A stretch of 23,600 nt of DNA, taken from NCBI GenBank assembly GCA_015680685.1, contig MNCI01008026.1, positions 252,398 through 275,997 on the forward strand. Reading direction: 5' to 3'. Below are positions 16,375 to 23,600 of this stretch, in pieces. The number at the start of each line of letters is the position of its first letter. The first letter of the stretch is position 1. The notes below the pieces were generated by a model. The model did no database searches and had not been told where the DNA came from. It saw only the letters and a program-made list of their open reading frames with translations. The DNA comes from Gnetum montanum. Lineage: Eukaryota; Streptophyta; Gnetopsida; Gnetales; Gnetaceae. A program made the translations under genes and the position numbers.

Positions 16375-16839
16375 GGATGGATTAGTATAAATGTGGTGCT
16401 GGCATATTCATGGATCAATTCTAGTGAGTTTAGGATATGACTAGCCAAAGGTTGTTGGCCATTTGTTGACTACTTTCAACAATTTTTCTTTCTATTCAGG
16501 AGCAAGTTTGGCATTAAGTATGATCAACTTGCCATTTTTTAAGAATGCATATTCTAGGCCGGTAGGTAGAGTTTTTAACTCTAGGGGCTCTTGTTTGAAA
16601 TTCTCAAGGACCTCCAACTCTCCCCAATTGGTATCATTGTCTTCATCATTAAAGAGTTGGTGATGAACTTGCTCTAGTTCATCCTATGACATAAGTGCAT
16701 GTTAGGCTCTCAATAGATTCCATACACATTGTGTTGCTTTTAGAATCAGCGGTTAGCCACTAGCTGCCCTCTTATTTTGTGGTTGTTGTATACAGACACC
16801 TTTGAATATCTGCTTCACATGCACACTGCCTACATGCGG

Positions 16840-17306
16840 AAATAGATGNATATTGGTTACAATGTCTTCTACCAATCCCAATGGAATAGTAATGGACTGG
16901 TTTGCCAATTCCAATCGGATATTACACATTTTAAGAGGTAGTAGGTTCTAGGCAATATACATCTCATGAGAAATAAGGTTAACACCGAAACTTGAATCAT
17001 TCCCAGCAATCTATAAATAGATAAGAGGACTCTTAGGATCAACTAATTTCCTGTAAAGGTTGCTAGCCCAAATCTAATTAGATATGACATGAGTGAGCAT
17101 AACAGTATGGATTTTGGGCGACATTTGGTTTGAAGGGTTCCCAATGGAATGGTTTGTAGAGGATGAGGTAGGAGTAGGGTGACCAGCCGCCTAAGTCTGT
17201 GAAGGCTTAGTAGGGCTATTGGATCAGAAAAATGAACTTTTACAAGCATGAGGTTTTGAACCACTCGGTTGATGAATCGGTTGTAAATTGATGACCTTGG
17301 TAGCAT
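16840..17306 (-). pseudogene. Ty3 protease region
   Basis: Minus strand around 16990-16870 reads GND-SSFGVNLISHEMY, then LLPLKMCNIRLELANQSITIPLGLVEDIV. This parallels the D-GAS-N-(L/M)-P...LQLADRS...GIVEDVLV pattern of retroviral-type aspartic proteases in Athila-like elements, with an indel at the active site and TAG stops. One undetermined base (N) lies at 16849. Confidence 0.6.
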
Positions 17307-17730
17307 TGCATTGTTGCGACTGGGCTAGTAGTTCACCTTGCATGAATGGAGCAGGCATTAACTACATTGAGGGTGGAGGAATAGGTGCAAGAACATGAGG
17401 AGGATAAGGATAAAATGTCGTATCCCTTCTAGAATGTGGAGAATGAGTTCTATAGTATTCGAGGGGTAGTAGTAATGTTGGAAAGGAGAACCATGACTAG
17501 AAGAGTCACATGGAGACAAAGGTTGTTGAACGTAATACCCATATGGATCTAGTGGCCTGTAAGGGTATTGCTACCTTGGTGGTGGCATCCCCCACGACTG
17601 TGGTTGATGCCACTGTTGATACTGCTTGTATGGTTGTGGTGGAGTTCCACTTGGATAATATTGTTGTTGTTGATGGAATTGTTTGGGATTGTCTTAGAAT
17701 AAGGTAATCTTTTGGGTGTTTGTCTTTTTG
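17307..17730 (-). pseudogene. Gag C-terminal Gln/Pro-rich linker of the Athila-like element
   Basis: Minus strand encodes a Q-, P- and Y-rich stretch (HQQQQYYPSGTPPQPYKQYQ, WGMPPPR, stop, YPYRPLDPYGYY), typical low-complexity sequence between gag and protease in this lineage. It continues the gag interrupted by the solo LTR at 17736-18552. Confidence 0.6.
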
Positions 17731-17735
17731 CTAGT

Positions 17736-18552
17736 TGATGAGTGGTGAGGTACCCCTACGCCCAACCATACGAATCACTATGGCGATTACATGCGATTTG
17801 GTCGAATTTCGTGGACTTAAGTTCTCCAGTGCACTAGTTCCTCTAGGAAGTGAGACTGATATTGAGAACATTCGTTGTCTTCCCAACTACACTTGTGAAG
17901 TTCAAGGTATGGTTTAAGTGTAATTGAGGTATCTGATTTTTATTATTTTATATTTTATAGATTTGATCGCCTACAACAATAATGAAAGGGTAAAGTAATT
18001 TAATATCTAATTATTCTATTGCCTAACTAGCCTAACACAAGCATCTGTCCCACTTTCCTGAACACATATAGCACTGCTGGACTACCAAATGTTATGCATT
18101 GCTGGGTTATCGAGCATTATACATATGCTCGAAGTGGTCATTCTTATGCTGATTAACAATGATGAATTAATTGCTTAATAAATTGCATTAAAGTGCTTGA
18201 ATAATAAATGTAGAAAATAAATATTAATCTATTCTTAGTGCTATAAGGATTATCAAAAGGGTTCATTTTATTTCCATTGCACTGTTATGCTTAGGTACAT
18301 CAATGCTCAAACAAAGATCCGTACATACACTTAGACTCCTTCTGTGGGCACTCAAAAAATATTCTAACTATGGAGAAAATAAACTGCAAGAGCTTTGCTA
18401 CTTTGACTAAAAATTAATTATTGAAAAATGTGAGCTCGAGTTCTGTATTTATAGGCCAAAGTATATACCCCGACGTCACAGCAAGGCTCCGACATCGCGT
18501 ATTCGACGTTGTGGCTCCAATGTCGAAGTAGATGAAAAGTAATGTTTCATCA
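17736..18552 (-). mobile_element. Solo LTR nested in the Athila-like gag
   Basis: 817 bp, starting TGATGAG and ending TTCATCA (inner inverted repeat TGATGA/TCATCA), flanked by CTAGT at 17731-17735 and 18553-18557, a perfect 5-bp target duplication. Aligns end to end with the LTR at 20303-21160 at roughly three quarters identity by eye. No primer-binding site or polypurine tract adjoins it. Minus-strand features are a TATA box (CTATAAATA, 18454-18446) and AATAAA (18272-18267). Confidence 0.85.
18446..18454 (-). promoter_or_regulatory. TATA box of the solo LTR
   Basis: CTATAAATA on the minus strand, at the same place as the equivalent box in the other LTR (21033-21025). Confidence 0.6.
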
Positions 18553-18557
18553 CTAGT

Positions 18558-20139
18558 CATGGATTCATAGCATACACCCCATACTCTTGTAAGTGTGACA
18601 TGATGGGGCAACATCCCTTAGGATGTTCATATTGGTAGATGTCACACCTACTATCATCATCTAATTCAATTTCCGCAACTTCCTCTACTACAACAATCTT
18701 TCCCTTATCCCTTTGATTGATACATTTAGCTTCCTTTCGCATCTTGCGATCATGATCACTACTTTGTTCTTTGGACTCTTTAGCAATTTTCAAGACAACT
18801 TGAAATCTACTATCCATAGAGTCCCATAACTAATCTACCTTAGCTAAAAATTTAGAAGTAAATTTTTTAATTGGCAAGGTTTTCTAGTTCATTACCTCAT
18901 CAAGTGATGATTCCTCCTCTTACCAATGGAAGGATCTCGGTTGTATTCTTTTACACTTTTGTGTTTCCTCAACTCTCCTTCTTCTTTTGCTACCTGCTTG
19001 ATTAGCCTTTGAATCTGATGGGCTCTTAATTCTGATATTCTTGCTTGGGCGTAGATCCCAAGAGTTCTCCTTATTTCAAAGTGAAGCCCATCTATGATGT
19101 GGTGAAGTTGTTACTACCGAAAGTAGCCATGGCCAGGGCATGAGTGTAATAAGGAATAATATTTGTCCATGGGAGCATCCAAGGACTTATGTGTTTATTG
19201 CTTCCAACCTTGGATCTACCTTCTCAGGTTGGACACTTGGGAGTACATTTGATACTTATCATTGAATAGTCTGAGCATCGTACTCCATTTACAGATTGAT
19301 TTTGGCTCCAAGAACTAGTACTAGCTTTCTGCTTCTTTGATGAGTGTCCTGGGAAACAACTTTAGCTTTTGCCAGTCATTTTCTCTATTTTGTAAGGCAC
19401 AGGCATCACGAAAAGCCCAAGCACGATTTTGTGAATCAAAGTTATATCCTCTCTCGAACTTGGTGATGTTGTTCATATTCAATCACTTGATCCTACTATC
19501 TTTCATGTGCCTTGTCAGAATTCTCACTGCCTCTACGATGTTTAGCATACTTCAGGTAGCGAGCAAAGGCTCATCGTAGCCATGACCTTGGTGGCTACGA
19601 TGCCCTCTGCTACCCCCTTCATTCGTGGCGATGAGCCTCTCTTAAATGCTCACACCCTAGATCTTGACTTGCTCGATTGTTCCTATGATCATCTTGGTCC
19701 CATCGGTCACCTTCATCATGATCGTGTCCACTATGGTTGCATTCAAAGCCAAAAGAGGAAGAAGAAGATGATGAAGGTGAAAAGGAAGGAGGACTAACAC
19801 CATCATGATGTCTGCCACCCCCTCTTTGGTGGTTGCGGCCATGATCATGATCATGCTACTTGCCCACATCCCTACCATGACTCTCCTCTTTAGATCCCCC
19901 TTTGTCATGGGATTCATTCTTGCCAAAATTAGGATTATGTATTGTGGGGACCGATTGGGTGGCAACACGATGTTGCCTTTCATGTTTCACCATCATAGTT
20001 GTTCATCCAGGTGTAGGACGAAGGTGAAATTGGGTACATACTTATCAGGATGAGCATATACCACTTTGTATTGCTGGGGCACATACTGATTTACTTTGTT
20101 AGACTTGGGTGGAAAATCACTCCTGTGAGAAGAAGACAT
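18558..20139 (-). pseudogene. Gag of the Athila/Tat-like element, decayed
   Basis: Starts at ATG 20139-20137, 143 bp after the primer-binding site: MSSSHRSDFPPKSNKVNQYVPQQY, open to a TGA near 19992. The capsid-like part (about 19580-19060) reads NITKFERGYNFDSQNRAWAF, FPRTLIKEAES, FLEPKSICKWSTMLRLFNDKY, APMDKYYSLLHSCPGHGYFR and LHHIIDGLHFEIRRTLG, the retrotransposon gag pattern with many stops. The 18817-18560 part is lysine- and glutamate-rich (KIAKESKEQSSDHDRKMRKE). Frame is broken repeatedly; not functional. Confidence 0.78.
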
Positions 20140-20281
20140 CTTGTATTAGAAGACAAGAAACGCAGTGTACTTTCTTATAATTGTTGTAGTTATTTTGAGG
20201 TATGATATGACTTTAGGGTTCGTTTCAACAATGTTAAATAAATTTTCACTAAGTCATAGATAGCGCATGTGACAAACTAAA

Positions 20282-20301
20282 GGTCCTCGGCAACGGTGCC
20301 A
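20282..20301 (-). other. Primer-binding site, tRNA-Asp type
   Basis: Minus-strand TGGCACCGTTGCCGAGGACC differs at three positions from the complement of the plant tRNA-Asp 3' end (TGGCGCCGTTGCCGGGGATC), the primer usual for Athila/Tat elements. It lies one base from the LTR end at 20303. Two of the changes are G to A, fitting deamination. Confidence 0.85.
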
Positions 20302-20302
20302 A

Positions 20303-21160
20303 TAATGAGCAATGTGTATACCCTTGCCCAACCATACGAATTACAAGTGTTCACGCACAATCTAGTCAAATTTTGCAGATCTTAAGTTCCTAAGTATGTT
20401 GGTTCTAGGAGGTGAAATCTAACTGTGATGATCGTTGTCTTTCTAGCTACACTTGTGAAGCTTAGTTGTATGGTAAAGTGTAATTGGGGCACAATATTTT
20501 TATTATTTTATATTTTATTTACCTACGATTGATAACAAGTTGAAACTTAATTTATTAACCAATTTAACTAATCTAATTGTTATTTAATAATTAACTATCC
20601 TAACATAAGCATCCTGTCCCATTTTCCATACACATCTTGAACACATACAACACTGTTGGATTACCAAGCATTAAGCGTCATTGGGATTACCAAGTGTTGT
20701 ATGTTATGCTTGAAGTGGTCGTACTTATGTACTTAATCTATTTAGCTTAATTAGTTAAGTAATTAAAGTCTTACTCATCTTAATTAATCACATAATTAAT
20801 GAAAATAGTAAATGTAGAAATAAATCATTAATCTATTCCAAGTGTTGCAAAGTTTAATCAAAAGGTTCGTCTTTATTGCTATTCACACTAGTGTGCTCAG
20901 GTCCGTACACTTTCTAACTCCTACTGCAAACACTCAGAAAAATATTATAACTCTTAGATGACAAAACTACAAGAACTCTGTTACAACTATGATAAGACTT
21001 CCATAAACACAGTGGGTGAGCATGTATTTATAGACTTTATTGTGGAGTTGAATCAATGGGGCCTCATAAATGCAGCAAACACTACATTGATGCAGCCCTG
21101 TCAATAGGGGAACAAAATGTAGATGGGGGCCTGTCAATGCAACACTTTGACGCTTCATCA
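20303..21160 (-). mobile_element. 5' LTR of the Athila/Tat-like element
   Basis: 858 bp. On the plus strand it begins TAATGAGC (an altered TGATGAG) and ends CTTCATCA, matching the ends of the solo LTR at 17736-18552. It adjoins the tRNA-Asp primer site on its 3' side, which identifies it as the 5' LTR of the minus-strand element. Minus-strand TATA box CTATAAATA at 21033-21025 and AATAAA at 20877-20872. The flanking 5 bp (attgg, 21161-21165) has no partner in the window, because the element's 3' end is missing. Confidence 0.85.
21025..21033 (-). promoter_or_regulatory. TATA box of the Athila-like 5' LTR
   Basis: CTATAAATA on the minus strand, conserved in position with the solo LTR. Confidence 0.6.
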
Positions 21161-21856
21161 ATTGGTTATCTTGTTATTTAATAAATATTTTATAGGCAAG
21201 ATGTTACTAAGTCAAATTATATTTTAGGAAGTGTTGGAACCTGAAATAAGTGAAACATAGATATGCCCCAAGATTTATAGTTCAATTGGAACTTTATATA
21301 ACTCAATATTGCCCACTAGAATCAAACTCATGACTTGGAACTTTATATTTTAGGCACCTTCACGTTCTACTTATATTCTACCAAAGTATTATTAACTATA
21401 TATCTTGAAGTCCATATAGTAAAAAAATTTCATTTCAACACCCCTTATGTATGTGGTGTTGGAACTAAAACGATTTGATTATATGTACCATAGAACATAT
21501 ATATAGTCAACATGATACTTTCATATAACATGAGTTTGAAAATACAATATTTGATAAACAATAAGGTATTAGCCTAGTAGTAAGACTCTTAATTTTGGCC
21601 AAGAGGCCAACTCGTCTCGCAAGATAGGGGGGGAGGGGGGAGTGCATTTGTCGCCCTCCACGTCACGTGCCACGTAAGATCCCATGAAATGGGAAAAAAC
21701 ATTAACCGAAGAGCCACACCTTTTTGTATTCCCGTTGCGCAGAATGTGAACCAAAGAGTCATAGCTTTTCATATTCCAGCTGCACACATAAAAAGGACAA
21801 ACACAACCAAATGCAAAATGAGAATGGGAATGGGAATGAGAATTCCATTTCCATAG
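21161..21856. other. Non-coding flank with possible tRNA-like fragments
   Basis: Contains two short matches of tggaactttatat (21288 and 21336), a box B-like gtttgattctag on the minus strand near 21310, and a box A-like tagcctagtagtaagac on the plus strand at about 21571. These hint at decayed SINEs, but I could not pair them. Imperfect aatggg repeats lie at 21823-21840. Long open frames on both strands here overlap each other and carry no recognisable domain. Confidence 0.4.
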
Positions 21857-21987
21857 CTTCGATGATGCCAGCTTCGGAGCTCTGCCAAAGTGCTGGAAAG
21901 GCACCTACGATGGTGGCCTATGCTTCAGCTACAATAACAAGTTCACCGGCATACGCTTCTTCAACCAAGGCAGCAATAAGGCAGCAG
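21857..21987 (+). CDS. Candidate internal exon of an unidentified gene
   Basis: A pyrimidine-rich acceptor (ttccatttccatag, ending 21856) is followed by an open frame FDDASFGALPKCWKGTYDGG, then LCFSYNNKFTGIRFFNQG, to a gtcagt donor at 21988. It leaves one base (G) that fits the two bases opening the next candidate exon. Composition (aromatic, Gly, Asn, Cys) looks protein-like, but I do not recognise the family. A different plus frame is open across the same bases with low-complexity Ser/Ala content. No upstream exon or start was found. Confidence 0.35.
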
Positions 21988-22198
21988 GTCAGTCGGCCCT
22001 TGCTACATCCTTGCTTAACACCAAGGGCCATGACATGCACACATCATCGACAATCATAATACAATTTTTATTATAATAGCTAAAAGATCCCTTCATTTAG
22101 GTTTCTTTTTTTTTGGATAAAATTTATATATGAATTAGTTCAATATGTTTCTTGAGTAGCTTTGTTTGAATGTATGTTCTAAGCATAAAATTTTGCAG

Positions 22199-22275
22199 AT
22201 AGGGGCAGGATGAGGGGTAGAGCCAGAGGCATTCGAGGAAAGACGTCAATGGCTACAATTGAAGCTGCAGCCTGA
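22199..22275 (+). CDS. Candidate last exon, Arg/Gly-rich C-terminus
   Basis: The acceptor ttttgcag (ends 22198) opens a frame encoding RGRMRGRARGIRGKTSMATI, then EAAA and TGA. The phase matches the exon at 21857-21987 (split GAT codon). RG-rich tails are common in RNA-binding proteins, but that alone does not identify one. It lies about 1 kb from the LTR at 20303-21160, so the 5' part of such a gene may be displaced or lost. Confidence 0.35.
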
Positions 22276-23160
22276 GGGGAAGGGTCTTCTGAAGTTTCTG
22301 TGTCAACAATAGCCTTTGGTTATTGGAATCTCTTTCCAGAAACAAACTTTCTGCCAGTCTTTTATGTGTGTTTTTGTTAATTTTTTATAGTGAATTGTAA
22401 TGTGTTGAACATTACATTTTGATGATTTTGTGCAATTTTCATAGTTTCACTTCAAGCTGAGTTGTTCTATCATTAGTACTTAGCATGCCTTCCTATACAT
22501 TTGCATTCCCAATGCAAAAACATTCCAAAGTTTGGTTCTGTTCTTTTTTCAATACTTTCTGGAGTGGTAGGGAATTTTGAAATTGTAATTTTCTGCTACT
22601 ATCTTGAGTAGTCTTCTTTTGCTACACCCTTTTTCAATGTAAAGGAACATTTGTAAGTTCATTTTTTTTTTATCTCATTGTATATTTTGTCTAGGTTTTA
22701 TCATTTCTATGGCTGTGCTTTGAAATTCAGCAGTTACCATGGAGTAGATGCATTTAGTTGTTACGATTGTGACTAGTTTTTCATTTGCAATATGCATTTT
22801 AATAAAATGTAAAAGTGTTAGCATTTTTGATAGCACATGAAAATTATTAGCCAATTTGAGATGTCGGCTTGACTTCGGTCATAATTTTAACAATTTTTCC
22901 TGCTTATTGGGAGGACTTAAAGAGTTCAAATTTGATAATTTCTTCTTACCTTCTTACATGCAGTAAGGCCTTTTCTTTATGTACATATTCTTTGATTGAT
23001 GGAATCTAATGGATGCTATGGTTGTTAACCTAGTAAATTTTAAAAACGAGAACTTTTACACCTTTGGCAGCCTAGACCCTAGGAAGATCTCCGACAAGAT
23101 CATGCTATGATGATCCTAGCTAATGCCAAGGAAAACGGTGACGAGCACTCTGCCGATGCA
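22276..23160. other. T-rich flank, possible 3' UTR, no gene seen
   Basis: T-rich and typical of plant 3' flanks on the plus strand; AATAAA occurs at 22800-22805. No recognisable frame or repeat. The sequence near 23060-23160 is less AT-rich but matched nothing I know. Confidence 0.45.
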
Positions 23161-23327
23161 CATGTCTTGCCATAATCATAAATAACCAATTATTTATAAA
23201 TCTTCCCTAGCCAAAGAGTCACTGCAGAGGAGCCAATGATTATATTTATCTTGGTTATTCATAATCTCGGTTATCTATAATGATATATTTATAATCATAA
23301 ACATAAATGATTATATATAATGATTAT

Positions 23328-23511
23328 AAACATTTCATCATAAATAAAGTTGGTTATTTATAATCATTTCATTATATATATCTTATGGATAATGCTAACC
23401 AAGATATAATCATTATGGGTTAGCATTATGAATGAATAAATAATATCTCTAAAATTATGGATTATGAGTAATATTTCATCATATCTTGGCTTTATTTATT
23501 CTGAAATGTTT
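23328..23511. repeat. AT-rich foldback structure
   Basis: Outer arms 23328-23349 and 23490-23511 are inverted copies with 20 of 22 matches (aaacatttcat... and ...gaaatgttt). Inner arms ATAATGCTAACC (23389-23400) and GGTTAGCATTAT (23418-23429) are a perfect 12-bp inverted repeat with a 17-nt loop. The surrounding 23160-23600 is dominated by variants of ataatcat and ggttattta. Confidence 0.7.
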
Positions 23512-23600
23512 ACCGTTTGAATGAATCTTATAATCGATAATATCTCATATTATAATTATGGATTATTGCTATAATTATAATAATCTCATAACATTTATTG

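Noticed and set aside
19657-19983. 108-codon minus-strand frame rich in Met, Ile and Leu
   Set aside because: Composition is an out-of-frame product of a His/Asp-rich gag segment; it overlaps the decayed gag and has no domain.
21569-21904. 111-codon minus-strand frame with SHSHSHSH
   Set aside because: The His/Ser repeat comes from the aatggg simple repeat on the other strand, and there is no recognisable domain; likely a chance frame.
21724-22059. 111-codon plus-strand frame
   Set aside because: Low-complexity Ser/Ala/Asn content that crosses the good gtcagt donor at 21988; another frame over 21857-21987 fits a spliced model better, though this is not certain.
23160-23600. CRISPR-like or satellite array of ataatcat units
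   Set aside because: Units are irregular in length and spacing with no unique spacers; best described as AT-rich foldback sequence.

Overview
The window is AT-rich plant nuclear DNA: a many-exon gene with GT-AG introns set among decayed retroelements of several classes. An intron of about 4.9 kb packed with non-LTR debris, Athila/Tat-like Ty3 sequence and a GIY-YIG Penelope-like remnant together point to a conifer or another gymnosperm. Penelope-like elements are rare in plants and have been described in conifers, so this placement is an inference.  Layout: 1-472 looks like the 3' end of a plus-strand Ty3-type element, followed by its LTR (473-1308). 1309-2935 is intergenic, with a tiny RTE-tail insertion bounded by a 14-bp target duplication. 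2936-13062 on the minus strand holds twelve coding exons of leucine carboxyl methyltransferase 1 (LCMT1, called SBI1 in Arabidopsis), which methylates the C-terminal leucine of the PP2A catalytic subunit. Phases agree at every junction, and the exons read through to a natural stop. The acceptor of exon 5 appears mutated (GG instead of AG). The conserved N-terminal segment is not found; a frame-compatible candidate first exon lies at 13965-14088. LCMT1 introns contain a tRNA-derived SINE-like unit, a terminal-inverted-repeat element with an 8-bp target duplication, two RTE-type LINE fragments in opposite orientations, an L1-type LINE fragment, and a Penelope-like remnant followed by a hammerhead-ribozyme-like motif.  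From about 14480 to 21160 (minus strand) lies a broken Athila/Tat-like Ty3 element: 5' LTR, tRNA-Asp primer-binding site, gag, protease, reverse transcriptase, RNase H and part of integrase. A related solo LTR with a CTAGT target duplication is nested in its gag. The integrase breaks off near 14480 beside a duplicated segment.  21161-23600 holds a possible two-exon 3' end of an unidentified plus-strand gene (21857-22275), then AT-rich DNA with a foldback structure.  The only gene I can name is LCMT1. Everything else recognised is mobile DNA in various stages of decay. All assignments come from reading translations and splice sites by eye; no database search was run.
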